Shown here piece after piece: positions 17,084 to 26,296 of a stretch of 64,000 nt of DNA. Position numbers and translations under genes: made by a program. A model generated the notes under the pieces. That model was given only the letters and a program-made list of their open reading frames with translations. It was not told where the DNA came from and made no database searches. The first letter of the stretch is position 1. The number at the start of each line of letters is the position of its first letter. Location: positions 59,114 through 123,113 of the forward strand of contig NZ_JAHLOD010000003.1 of assembly GCF_018917145.1 (NCBI RefSeq), written 5' to 3'. The stretch is from Clostridium bornimense. Lineage in GTDB: Bacteria; Bacillota; Clostridia; Clostridiales; Clostridiaceae.

Positions 17084-18340
17084 ATTAAAGGTTTATTTGA
17101 TACAAGAGTAACTATTTTAGAAAATGGATTAAAAGTGATATCTATAAAGAAGGAAACTGCTTTAATTGCAATAAATTTAGGGGTGAAAATTGGTTCTATA
17201 TATGAAGCTAAAAATGAGAAAGGGATATGTCACTTTATTGAACATATGTTGTTTAAAGGCACAAAGAATAGGACAAATAAGGTGCTTAATGATGAACTAG
17301 AACAATTAGGTGGTGAGTATAATGCTTATACCGAATATAGTTCTACAGTATACAATATAACATCATTGAAAGAAGAAGCGGAATCGGCAATAGAATTATT
17401 AAGTGATATGGTTATAAATAGTAACTTTCCTAAAGCTGAGATGGAAAAGGAAAGAGAAGTAATATTATCAGAACTTAGATCTTCTAGGGATGATATAGAA
17501 GAATTATCATTTATAAAGATAAATAATTATGGTTTTAATAGAAGTCCTTTAAAATATGAAATAATAGGGGAAGAAAAAAGGGTAAAATCATTAAAAAGAG
17601 AAGACTTAATAGAATTTTATAATAGATGGTATGTGCCATCAAATTGTTGTATATCTATAGCATCATCAATGGAACATGATGAAGTAATAGAATTAGTTGA
17701 AAGGTATTTTAGTACATGGGTTGATAAGAAAGTAAGTCATCCAGAAGTTATTATAGAGGATAATAAGCCATTGACAAAGAGAAGTTACAAAAATGATATT
17801 GAACAAGGTTCAATTTTGTACTTATACACATTTCACAATTTAACTAAAAAAGAAGAGTTAGCATTAAAAATTTTAGAACATAGATTAGGTTCTTCAAACA
17901 ATTCTATATTATTTAGAGAAGTAAGAGAAAATAGAGGATTGGCTTATGAAATATATTCAGAAATGAATACATCTAAAGCTATAAAGACGTTATATATTTA
18001 TACAACAACTAATAAAGAAAATATAAATGAAGCTATGGGGACCATTGATGAATGCATTAAAAAAATAAATAATAGAGAGATAATGTTTAATAAAAAGACA
18101 ATAGATATAATGAAAAAGATTCTTAAAACAGCAGTAGTGTCAACGTTAGAAGATGTTACAGATATAAGTAACTATGTACTTCATCAAGCGTTGGATAATG
18201 AGGAACTATATCAATTTGTTGATGATATGAAAGATATCGAAAATATAGATGCAGAAGATATATACAATGTTGGAATTAAGGTATTTAAGAACCCTACAAT
18301 ACATATTTTACTTCCAAAGGAAAGAGATGAAGATGAATAA
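17084..18340 (+). CDS. M16 family zinc peptidase
   Basis: An insulinase/pitrilysin-type peptidase subunit. The inverted zinc motif HFIEH (in CHFIEHMLFKGT) and the downstream Glu in EREVILSELRSS are both present, so this is the catalytic type, with the second M16 fold in its C-terminal half (from about residue 180). Members of this length work as dimers that digest unfolded peptides. The usual N-terminus of the family, T-R-V-x-x-L-x-N-G-L-K-V-I, is encoded upstream of the first canonical start (GTG at 17135), beginning IKGLFDTRVTILENGLKVI at an ATT preceded by AGGAGAG. I therefore place the start at ATT 17084, giving 418 residues. Its end overlaps recX by 14 bases. The start is inference; the family is secure. 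Confidence 0.85.
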   Translation: MKGLFDTRVTILENGLKVISIKKETALIAINLGVKIGSIYEAKNEKGICHFIEHMLFKGTKNRTNKVLNDELEQLGGEYNAYTEYSSTVYNITSLKEEAESAIELLSDMVINSNFPKAEMEKEREVILSELRSSRDDIEELSFIKINNYGFNRSPLKYEIIGEEKRVKSLKREDLIEFYNRWYVPSNCCISIASSMEHDEVIELVERYFSTWVDKKVSHPEVIIEDNKPLTKRSYKNDIEQGSILYLYTFHNLTKKEELALKILEHRLGSSNNSILFREVRENRGLAYEIYSEMNTSKAIKTLYIYTTTNKENINEAMGTIDECIKKINNREIMFNKKTIDIMKKILKTAVVSTLEDVTDISNYVLHQALDNEELYQFVDDMKDIENIDAEDIYNVGIKVFKNPTIHILLPKERDEDE

Positions 18341-19124
18341 TATAATTACTAATATAGAACTTTGTAAAAGGAATAAGGAAAGATCTAATATTTATATAGA
18401 TAATGAATTTGCTTTTGCTGTATCCAATGAAATAATATATAAGTTTCATTTAAAAATAAAAAGTAATATAGATATGGAATTAATAAGAGAAGTTGTAAAA
18501 GAAGACAACTATATAAAGGGAAAAGAAACTTCGCTAAGATATATAGAAAGAAGTTATAAAACTGAAAATGAAGTTAGAAAAAAATTATTGGATAAGGAAT
18601 ATGAAGAAGAGACTATAGATAGAGTTATAGAATTTTTAAGAAATTATAATTTTATAAATGATAATGAGTATGTAGAAAGATATTTGAAGGAAAAATTAAA
18701 GACTTATGGATATAAGTATGTTTATAATAAATTGATTCAAAAGGGTATAGATAGAAATATTATTGAGACATTATATGAGAATTCTAATAAGGATGATGAA
18801 GAAAGTGGAGCTTATGAATTAGCTAAAAATAAATATAAGTCATTAATAAAAAGTGAAGAAACATATTTAAAGGCTTATAAGAAACTATATGATTTTTTAA
18901 TGAGAAAAGGGTATTCTGTAAACCTAGTGAAAAGTATTGTAGAAGATATTTGTAATAAAGAAGATTTTCTAACAGACGAAAATGATAATAAGATGAAAGA
19001 TATAGCAAAGAAAAAATATTTAAAAGTTAAAGATAAAAATAAAACAATTATGTATTTAATATCAAAGGGATATGACTTCGATAAGGTTAAAGCAGTAGTT
19101 AATGATTTAGCAAATGAGAGGTGA
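18327..19124 (+). CDS. recX: RecX-family regulatory protein
   Basis: A helical-repeat modulator of RecA filaments. It shows repeated three-helix units such as SLRYIERSYKTENEVRKKLLDKEYEEETIDRVI and the motif FINDNEYVERYLKEK, typical of RecX. It has 265 residues, within the longer clostridial form, with a beta-rich N-terminal segment (NIYIDNEFAFAVSNEIIYKF). The ATG at 18327 overlaps the end of the peptidase gene and follows AAAGGAAAGAG; the ATG at 18333 is an alternative. It is translationally coupled to the peptidase and lies three bases upstream of the next gene. There is no recA nearby. Confidence 0.88.
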   Translation: MKMNNIITNIELCKRNKERSNIYIDNEFAFAVSNEIIYKFHLKIKSNIDMELIREVVKEDNYIKGKETSLRYIERSYKTENEVRKKLLDKEYEEETIDRVIEFLRNYNFINDNEYVERYLKEKLKTYGYKYVYNKLIQKGIDRNIIETLYENSNKDDEESGAYELAKNKYKSLIKSEETYLKAYKKLYDFLMRKGYSVNLVKSIVEDICNKEDFLTDENDNKMKDIAKKKYLKVKDKNKTIMYLISKGYDFDKVKAVVNDLANER

Positions 19125-19126
19125 AT

Positions 19127-20269
19127 ATGAGAAATATTAATCTAATTGATATATTTATAATAGTGGTATTTATATATTCAATTATAAAGGGAACTATAGT
19201 TGGATATTCATCTTATAATATGAAAAGAAATATAGTATCATTTGAAAATGTAATAATATTTTTTTTCAGTTTGATTATTACTATTATTTTAGGAAAAAAG
19301 TTTATTATGCCTAATTATATGGATATCGTTAATGGAATATCAAACAAGTTAGGGAATAATATAGGAAGTTTCATAAGAAATGTGCCGAAAGTTACAATTA
19401 TTTTTTTGTATGTAATAATAAGTATATTTATTATAAATATATTTGTAGCATTTATAAAAATTATTAATAATAAATTAATTTTTAATGCTATAGATAGTAT
19501 AAATACAAAAGTTTGTAAGAAAAAATTTAGCATTAGATTTTTATTAGGACTATTATTAACAGTGCCTAAAAGTATAATAATTATTGTCGTAACGGTATTT
19601 CTTATAAGTATAAGTGGTGTATTAGTTCCTAATAATAAGATACTTAAAGTAGTGGATAACAGCGTATTATATAATAAAATTAATGAAAATGTAGTTTCAC
19701 CTGTATCTACATCATATGTTTTTAAGTATATTCCAACAATTCTAGATAACTCCTTCAAGATAATTGGATATGATTCTAATTCAGGAGATATTACACTGTA
19801 CAATGGAGTTACTATAGAAGATGGAATAAGATCCAATAGTGATATAGATAAATTTGCTATTGAGCTTACTAAAAATATGAAAGGTGATATAGCTAAAGTT
19901 GAAAAGATATATATGTGGATAAGCTCTAACATAAAATATGATTATGAAAAGGCAGGAAACATAATGGAGGAGAATTACGTAAGCGATTCTGGAGCAATAC
20001 CTGCTTTTAATAGTAGAAAAGGAGTTTGTTTTGATTATTCGTGCTTATTAGTATCATTTTGTAGGGCGATAAACATAAAATCAAGAATTGTAACGGGAGA
20101 AGGCTTTACAGGAACTCAATGGGCACCACATGCTTGGAATGAAGTATATTTAGAAGATGAAGATAGGTGGATAAATGTAGATACTACATTTGCTACTAGC
20201 GGATATTATTTTGACTCATATAATTTTGACAAAGATCATATAAAAGAATCAGTTATCGGAGAATGGTAA
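19127..20269 (+). CDS. Membrane protein with CvpA-like helices and a transglutaminase-like domain
   Basis: The N-terminal half (about residues 1-165) contains four or five membrane helices arranged much like CvpA family proteins. The C-terminal half (about residues 225-340) is a transglutaminase-like cysteine protease fold. Its catalytic Cys is in KGVCFDYSCLL, His in WAPHAWNEVYL and Asp in WINVDTTF, so the triad is complete. The domain should lie outside the membrane, suggesting peptidase or crosslinking activity at the cell surface. AGAGGTGA at 19117-19124 sets the ATG at 19127; the GTG at 19121 lies in that site. It is the last gene of the peptidase-recX unit. The domain call is good; the substrate is unknown. 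Confidence 0.8.
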   Translation: MRNINLIDIFIIVVFIYSIIKGTIVGYSSYNMKRNIVSFENVIIFFFSLIITIILGKKFIMPNYMDIVNGISNKLGNNIGSFIRNVPKVTIIFLYVIISIFIINIFVAFIKIINNKLIFNAIDSINTKVCKKKFSIRFLLGLLLTVPKSIIIIVVTVFLISISGVLVPNNKILKVVDNSVLYNKINENVVSPVSTSYVFKYIPTILDNSFKIIGYDSNSGDITLYNGVTIEDGIRSNSDIDKFAIELTKNMKGDIAKVEKIYMWISSNIKYDYEKAGNIMEENYVSDSGAIPAFNSRKGVCFDYSCLLVSFCRAINIKSRIVTGEGFTGTQWAPHAWNEVYLEDEDRWINVDTTFATSGYYFDSYNFDKDHIKESVIGEW

Positions 20270-20388
20270 TTAATAATATATATATGTTTTATTTGAAAAT
20301 CTACATCATTAAATGAAATAAGATAAACAACTTCTAACATAAGTTTCTTATCAATGTAGATTGTTTTTTAGAACTTATATATATAACG

Positions 20389-20440
20389 AAAATAGGCTTT
20401 CGAAATAACAAATGAAAATTTGCTAACGAAAGCCTATTTT
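20389..20440. terminator. Palindrome terminator of the CTAACAAAT family
   Basis: Outer arms AAAATAGGCTTTCG (20389-20402) and CGAAAGCCTATTTT (20427-20440) are perfect, 14 bp. The inner part AACAAATGAAAATTTGCTAAC matches the core of the family. Confidence 0.8.
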
Positions 20441-20454
20441 TTAAATTCACAATT

Positions 20455-21003
20455 GGCGATTCACAACAATCACAATTACGGGAGGGGCTGTCGCACAAAG
20501 GAGTTAGATCAGAGTGCGGCAGTTTTTTTATCAAAATAGAATATCAAGGCACAAGTATATATCAGTGCATAGTTGTCAGTTCACAGTTATGGATGAAATT
20601 CCCTTTGAGGAATTTCTGAGATTTTAAGTGTGATAATTTTGTGCATAGAATAAGTTAGTTTTTTTAAGATAGTTATATTTTATATATAACTATCACAAGG
20701 GGCTAATGAAGGCTGTGCCTTCATGTAGCTTGAACTAGAAGCTCTTGATTCGTAAAAAACAACACTTAAGTATAACAGTTCTATATATGCACTAAATACA
20801 TCTATAAATACAGTTGTACTTCGCCGTCCGCAGGACTATAATATTTTTCACCACAGGGGAAAATTAACCGAAACTGTGCACTGTGAACTGCTTTAACTGT
20901 GCACTGAATTGTACCTTGTGCCATATAACCTGTGCCCTGTCTTCTGACATAAAAAAAGGAAGTATCGCTAACAACTTTTTATTTGTTAATGCGACACCTC
21001 CTT
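20455..21003 (+). repeat. Large composite intergenic repeat, copy 3
   Basis: This is the longest member and fills the 755-base gene-free interval 20270-21024. Blocks in order are a CTGTCGCAC...GTGCGGCAG hairpin (about 20488-20522), CACAGTTATGG GT-rich sequence, and a GCTAATGAAGGC/GCCTTCATGTAGC hairpin (about 20703-20725). A TATATATGCACTAAATACATC segment and GGACTATAATATTTTTC with a degenerate TTTTC/GGGGAAAA hairpin (about 20843-20868) come next. CTGTGCACTGTGAACTG and the terminal palindrome at 20958-21001 finish it. It shares block order with copy 1 in the same orientation and copy 2 inverted. A frame at 20883-21071 is not a gene. Confidence 0.8.
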
Positions 21004-21024
21004 GGATTTTAAGATATAGTAGTA

Positions 21025-21387
21025 CTAATTTGTTGGTTCCTTTCTTAGCTTTTTTAAAATTAAATTTATAGCCTTATCACAATCTTCATCATCAGGATTT
21101 AATGCCCACGCAGTATTAAAGTATATTAAGGCTTTTTTGTTATTAAGAGAATGAGCGTAGCAATATGCTAAATTAAAGTAGTACTTAGAATCAGTTTTTA
21201 AGGCCAAGGCTTTATTTAATAGTTCTATTGCATCAGTATATTCTTTGAGCTTTATATGACAAACAGCAGCATTATATAATGCATCTGGTTCATTTTCTCT
21301 TATCTCAAAAGCTTTTTCATATAAAGATAGAGCTTTTTTGTACTCTTTTTTTGCATAATATAAATTTCCTTCATCAAAATAATTCAT
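21025..21387 (-). CDS. Small TPR protein
   Basis: A 120-residue protein consisting of about three tetratricopeptide repeats. The 34-residue pattern is clear: YYAKKEYKKALSLYEKAF, then ALYNAAVCHIKLKEYTDAIELLNKAL, then YYFNLAYCYAHSLNNKKALIYFNTAWALNPDD. There is no signal peptide or membrane segment, so it is a cytoplasmic protein-interaction scaffold with no catalytic domain. AAGGAGG lies upstream of the ATG on the minus strand. It stands alone, convergent with the transglutaminase gene and divergent from the activase gene. The partner is unknown. Confidence 0.85.
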   Translation of the reverse strand: MNYFDEGNLYYAKKEYKKALSLYEKAFEIRENEPDALYNAAVCHIKLKEYTDAIELLNKALALKTDSKYYFNLAYCYAHSLNNKKALIYFNTAWALNPDDEDCDKAINLILKKLRKEPTN

Positions 21388-21492
21388 ATATACCTCCTTG
21401 ATAGAATTTATATTTAAATTATGGACAAAATAGAATTTTTAATTCACAGGTATTAGATAATTGTAATTTATTATATTGAAGATATGTAATTA

Positions 21493-21522
21493 TTGTGTAT
21501 ATACTAAAAAACATGTTATAAT
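21493..21522 (+). promoter_or_regulatory. Promoter of the activase-like gene
   Basis: TTGTGT at 21493-21498, an 18-base spacer and TATAAT at 21517-21522 with an extended TGT before it. It lies about 90 bases upstream of the start codon. Confidence 0.6.
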
Positions 21523-21614
21523 GAATTTCAATAATGTGGTATTATTATAGTAGTACCACTGGAGATATGTGTAATATTTATAACAAGTGGCAATATTTAA
21601 GGGGTGGACTAGTG

Positions 21615-24600
21615 ATGAATAAAAATTTAAGGGTAGGGATAGATGTAGGTTCTACTACAGTTAAAGTTGTTGTATTGAACGCTACAGATGATATTATTTT
21701 TAGTAAATATACAAGACATTATTCAGATATTAAACTTACAACTATAAATGTTCTTAAAGAGGCCTATAACAAAATTCAAAACAAGAATGTAAAGATTAAT
21801 GTAACTGGATCAGGTGGATTAGAAATAGCAGATATACTAAAGGTAGATTTTATACAAGAAGTTATAGCATGTACTAATACTGTTGAAAAATATATAAGTG
21901 ATACAGATGTTGCTATAGAATTAGGTGGAGAAGATGCTAAAATAACATACTTTGGATCTACATTAGAGCAAAGAATGAATGGAACGTGTGCAGGAGGAAC
22001 TGGAGCGTTTATAGATCAAATGGCATCGTTATTAGAAACTGATGCAATGGGATTAAATGAATTAGCTAAGGGACATAAAATTATATATCCAATAGCTTCT
22101 AGATGTGGTGTATTTGCTAAAACAGATATACAACCATTAATAAACGAAGGTGCAGCAAAAGAAGATATAGCAGCATCAATTTTTCAAGCTGTAGTTAATC
22201 AAACTATTGGTGGATTAGCTTGTGGAAAACCTATTAAAGGTAAAGTAGCTTTTCTTGGTGGTCCATTATATTTTTTATCACAGCTTAGAGCTAGATTTAT
22301 AGAAACATTAAATTTATCTAAGGAAAATGCAATTTTACCTGAAAACTCACAATTATTTGTTGCTATGGGAGCTGCAATAGCTTCTGAAAATTCAAAAGAA
22401 GAAGACCTAGAAAAATTAATATATAAGCTAGAAAATAGTGATAGCGAAGTACATAATGATGATGTATTAGATCCACTTTTTAAAGATGAAGAAGAGTATA
22501 ATGAATTTAAAGCTAGACACGAAAAGGATAAGGTTGAATTTATACCGCTAGATTCCTATAAGGGAAATTGTTATTTAGGTATTGATGCTGGTTCCACAAC
22601 AACTAAAATTGTATTAATAAATGAAGATGGAAATATTATATATTCTTTCTATGATAACAATAGAGGAGAACCATTACAGCTAGTACTTAAGGAAATAGAA
22701 AAGCTATACAATATCTTACCAAGTGATGTTAATATAGTATATTCAGCAGTAACAGGATATGGTGAATCATTAATAAAAAATGCTTTAAAAATTGATGAAG
22801 GAGAAGTAGAAACGTTAGCTCATTATAAGGGTTCTAGTAAATTCTTAAATGGTGTTGAGTTCATTTTAGATATAGGTGGACAAGATATGAAGGCAATAAA
22901 AGTTAAGGATGGGATAGTTCAATCAGTAGTTCTTAACGAAGCTTGTTCATCAGGGTGTGGTTCCTTTATAGAAACTTTTGCAACATCACTATCTATGAAT
23001 GTAGAGGAGTTTGCTAAAGTAGGGATTAAAGCAAAAAAACCAGTAGATTTAGGAAGTAGATGTACTGTATTTATGAATTCGAAAGTTAAACATGCTCAGA
23101 AGGAAGGCGCTGAAGTCGGAGATATTTCTGCTGGATTAGCTTATTCTGTTATTAAAAATGCTTTATATAAGGTTATAAAAATTAAAGATCCTGAAGAATT
23201 AGGAAAGAAAGTTATTGTTCAAGGAGGAACATTCTTGAATGATGCAGTTCTTAGAGCACTAGAATTAACATTAGGTAAGAATGTTGTAAGACCTAATATA
23301 GCGGGACTTATGGGAGCTTATGGTGCTGCATTAATAGCAAAGGAAAGATATCAAGGTAAAGAGACTACTTTGTTATCAAGAGAAGATATAAGTAAATTTT
23401 CTGTGAACAAGAAATTTACTCATTGTAATGGGTGCGGAAATAAGTGTATGCTGACTATTAATATATTCAATGATGGAAGAAGATTTATATCTGGTAACAA
23501 ATGCGAAAAGCCCCTTGGAAATAGTGGGAATAAGTTAGATATACCTAATTTATACGAATATAAATATAATAGAATTTTTGATTATAAGCCATTAGAGGAG
23601 AAAGAAGCTACAAGAGGTGTTGTAGGAATCCCTAGAGTATTAAATATGTACGAAGATTATCCATTTTGGCATACTTTCTTTTCAGAGTTAGGATTTTCAG
23701 TTAAACTTTCAAGTAGATCATCAAAAGCAATATATGAAAAAGGAATAGAAACAATACCTTCAGAATCTGTATGTTATCCGGCAAAAATGTCTCATGGACA
23801 TATAATGGATTTAATAGAAAGTGGAGTTAAGTTTATTTTTTATCCTTCAATACCATATGAGAGACAAGAATATGAAAATGTTGATAATCATTATAATTGT
23901 CCTATAGTAACTTCATATCCAGAAGTAATAAAAAATAATATTGAAGCATTAAAAGATAACAATGTAAAATTTAAGTATACTTTTATAAATTTAAATTCAA
24001 AAAAATCTATAAGAAATCAATTATATAAAGATTTATGTGAATTCAATATATCTAAAAAGGAAATAGATAATGCCGTAGATATAGCATATGAAGAATTAAT
24101 AAGAGCAAAAAATGATATACAAGCTAAAGGTGAAGAAACTTTAAAGTATATAGAAAAGAATAATATAAGAGGTATTGTTGTATCAGGTAGACCTTATCAT
24201 GTAGATCCTGAAATAAATCATGGACTTACAAAAATAATAACATCTGAAGGAATGGCAGTACTTACAGAAGATTCAGTAGCTCATTTAGGTAAGTTAAATG
24301 GACAACTTAGAGTTATGGATCAATGGGCGTATCATAGTAGATTATATAGAGCTGCAGCTTTTGTGAGAACTAGGAAAGATCTTGAACTTATACAGTTAAC
24401 TTCTTTTGGATGTGGATTAGATGCTGTAACATCTGATCAAGTACAAGAAATATTAAGTAGAGGGAATAAGATATATACATTGCTAAAAATCGATGAAGGA
24501 AGCAATTTAGGTGCTATTAGAATAAGAATTAGATCTCTTAAGGCAGCAATTAAAGAAAGAGAACATGGACAAGAGAATGAAATAGTAATAAAGAAACCTA

Positions 24601-25907
24601 AAGAGAGAGTACGTTTTACTAAAGAGATGAAAACTACTCATAAGATTTTAGCACCACAAATGTCACCGATACATTTTGAACTTTTACAACCAGCTTTTGA
24701 TAAATCAGGATATGATGTAGAGATTCTTCAAAAGGTTGAAAAAGCGGATATTGAAGAAGGATTAAAATATGTAAATAATGATGCTTGTTACCCTGCAATA
24801 ATAGTCATAGGACAAATGATAAGAGCGTTAAAAAGTGGACGTTATGATTTAAATAATGTTTCACTTATTATGACTCAAACAGGGGGAGGTTGCAGAGCCT
24901 CAAATTATATTGCATTTTTACGTAAAGCTTTATCAGATCTTCATATGGATCAAATACCAGTTATATCTTTAAATGCTGCTGGACTTGAGGGTAATCCAGG
25001 ATTTAAGATAACTTTACCAATGATAAAAAGATCTATGATGGCACTAGTATATGGGGACTTATTTATGAATGTATTGTATAGAGTAAGACCATATGAAAAG
25101 GAAAAAGGTGCAGCCAATAGATTACATCGTAAATGGGTAGAGAAGGTTAAGGCAAATATTGAAGATGGAAATAGTAGAGTGTTTAAGGAAAATGTACGCA
25201 ATATAGTTAAAGAGTTTGATGAATTAGAATTATTAGATATTAAGAAGCCAAGAGTAGGAATTGTAGGAGAAATTCTTGTTAAGTTCCATCCTGTAGCAAA
25301 TAATTATGCAGTAGATATAATTGAGAAAGAAGGCGGAGAAGCTGTAGTGCCTGAGCTTTTAGATTTCTTTATGTATTGTGCTGAAAATAGTAAATTTAAA
25401 TATAGTTGTTTAGATGGATCATTATTATCTGTTTTAACATCAAATGTAGTAATAAAGTATTTAGAACATCATAGAAAAGTTGTAAAAGAAGAGTTAGGAA
25501 AAAGTAAGAGATTTAAGGCACCTCATACTATTGAGGAATTAGCTAATAAGGCTGGAAAAATAATGTCTCTTGGACATCAAACAGGAGAAGGATGGTTCCT
25601 TACTGGTGAAATGATGGGATTATTAGATGATGATGTTAATAACATAATATGTATGCAACCTTTTGCTTGTCTTCCAAACCATGTAGTAGGTAAAGGAATG
25701 ATTAAGGAACTTAGAAGACATTATCCTCTTGCAAATATAGTTCCAATAGATTATGATCCAGGAGCATCAGAAGTAAATCAGTTAAATAGAATTAAACTTA
25801 TGATGTCAGCGGCATTTAAAAATATGGACAAAGAACAAAATATAGATGATATTATATCACCAAAAGAGAATATAGATAATAATCAATTACAAGGTCAATT
25901 TTCTTGA
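21615..25907 (+). CDS. Large acyl-CoA dehydratase activase-like protein (BadF/BcrA ATPase pair plus DUF2229)
   Basis: A 1430-residue fusion. Two ASKHA-fold ATPase domains of the 2-hydroxyglutaryl-CoA dehydratase activator type come first: [14 protein letters not shown] at the N-terminus, and [14 protein letters not shown] at about residue 320. Each is followed by a Cys-containing loop ([32 protein letters not shown]) of the kind that holds the bridging Fe-S cluster. A Cys-rich linker [11 protein letters not shown] (about 610) leads to a DUF2229 / dehydratase D-component-like region beginning [16 protein letters not shown] start at the ATG at 21615 after GGGGTGG; the frame from 21534 adds 27 unlikely residues. 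Such proteins are common in clostridia without adjacent dehydratase genes, and the true substrate is unknown. It is probably an ATP-driven low-potential electron donor. Confidence 0.85.
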   Translation: MNKNLRVGIDVGSTTVKVVVLNATDDIIFSKYTRHYSDIKLTTINVLKEAYNKIQNKNVKINVTGSGGLEIADILKVDFIQEVIACTNTVEKYISDTDVAIELGGEDAKITYFGSTLEQRMNGTCAGGTGAFIDQMASLLETDAMGLNELAKGHKIIYPIASRCGVFAKTDIQPLINEGAAKEDIAASIFQAVVNQTIGGLACGKPIKGKVAFLGGPLYFLSQLRARFIETLNLSKENAILPENSQLFVAMGAAIASENSKEEDLEKLIYKLENSDSEVHNDDVLDPLFKDEEEYNEFKARHEKDKVEFIPLDSYKGNCYLGIDAGSTTTKIVLINEDGNIIYSFYDNNRGEPLQLVLKEIEKLYNILPSDVNIVYSAVTGYGESLIKNALKIDEGEVETLAHYKGSSKFLNGVEFILDIGGQDMKAIKVKDGIVQSVVLNEACSSGCGSFIETFATSLSMNVEEFAKVGIKAKKPVDLGSRCTVFMNSKVKHAQKEGAEVGDISAGLAYSVIKNALYKVIKIKDPEELGKKVIVQGGTFLNDAVLRALELTLGKNVVRPNIAGLMGAYGAALIAKERYQGKETTLLSREDISKFSVNKKFTHCNGCGNKCMLTINIFNDGRRFISGNKCEKPLGNSGNKLDIPNLYEYKYNRIFDYKPLEEKEATRGVVGIPRVLNMYEDYPFWHTFFSELGFSVKLSSRSSKAIYEKGIETIPSESVCYPAKMSHGHIMDLIESGVKFIFYPSIPYERQEYENVDNHYNCPIVTSYPEVIKNNIEALKDNNVKFKYTFINLNSKKSIRNQLYKDLCEFNISKKEIDNAVDIAYEELIRAKNDIQAKGEETLKYIEKNNIRGIVVSGRPYHVDPEINHGLTKIITSEGMAVLTEDSVAHLGKLNGQLRVMDQWAYHSRLYRAAAFVRTRKDLELIQLTSFGCGLDAVTSDQVQEILSRGNKIYTLLKIDEGSNLGAIRIRIRSLKAAIKEREHGQENEIVIKKPKERVRFTKEMKTTHKILAPQMSPIHFELLQPAFDKSGYDVEILQKVEKADIEEGLKYVNNDACYPAIIVIGQMIRALKSGRYDLNNVSLIMTQTGGGCRASNYIAFLRKALSDLHMDQIPVISLNAAGLEGNPGFKITLPMIKRSMMALVYGDLFMNVLYRVRPYEKEKGAANRLHRKWVEKVKANIEDGNSRVFKENVRNIVKEFDELELLDIKKPRVGIVGEILVKFHPVANNYAVDIIEKEGGEAVVPELLDFFMYCAENSKFKYSCLDGSLLSVLTSNVVIKYLEHHRKVVKEELGKSKRFKAPHTIEELANKAGKIMSLGHQTGEGWFLTGEMMGLLDDDVNNIICMQPFACLPNHVVGKGMIKELRRHYPLANIVPIDYDPGASEVNQLNRIKLMMSAAFKNMDKEQNIDDIISPKENIDNNQLQGQFS

Positions 25908-25931
25908 CAATAGTAAATCTTTGTTTATAAT
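25904..25931 (+). promoter_or_regulatory. Sigma-A promoter of valS, overlapping the upstream stop codon
   Basis: TTGACA at 25904-25909 and TATAAT at 25926-25931 have a 16-base spacer. The -35 element overlaps the stop codon of the activase-like gene. Confidence 0.8.
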
Positions 25932-25937
25932 TAATAA

Positions 25938-26185
25938 TATAATTTAATAGATAAACTAAGATGAAGAGGAGTAGTGAAATTACTTACTATAAAGAGAAAG
26001 AAATTTGTAAGCTGTGAGATTTCTTAGTAAAGTGTTCATGAAGGTAGCTTCGGAGTTTTTCTGGTGAATTAGAAGTAGTCAGAAACGGAAAATAACCGTT
26101 ATTATAAAAGAGCTAAAATTGATTAATTTTAGAACTAAGGTGGTACCGCGCATAGTCGTCCTTTTGGAGCTATGCGCGTTTTTTT
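25938..26185 (+). ncRNA. T-box leader sensing uncharged tRNA-Val
   Basis: The conserved T-box AAGGTGGTACCGCG is at 26137-26150. The terminator CGCGCATAG (26147-26155) / CTATGCGCG (26170-26178) is followed by seven T. At the base of Stem I the codon GTA (26044-26046) occupies the same place, just before CTTC, that TGG occupies in the trp leader. GTA is a valine codon. The antiterminator bulge is TGGT (26141-26144), pairing with an ACCA end as expected for tRNA-Val. Induction on valine-tRNA starvation is expected. Confidence 0.93.
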
Positions 26186-26209
26186 GTACATAAATCAAAA
26201 CCGTGTTAT

Positions 26210-26282
26210 GTGAATAGTGCAAAGTGGCATTTGCTATTGATGTAGTAACTGTACACTGTGCACTATGCACTGTGCACTGAAA
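26210..26282 (-). repeat. Short GTGCACTG-type repeat before valS
   Basis: CTGTACACTGTGCACTATGC and a further ACTGTGCACTG lie between the T-box terminator and the valS ribosome site. The units match the simple-repeat portion of the composite elements at 14760-14800 and 20870-20910. No full palindrome accompanies it here. Confidence 0.6.
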
Positions 26283-26296
26283 GCGGAGGTAACAGT

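Noticed and set aside
19315..19932. Minus-strand frame of 205 codons
   Set aside because: It is antisense to the membrane-transglutaminase gene and mirrors its hydrophobic helices; an AT-rich shadow.
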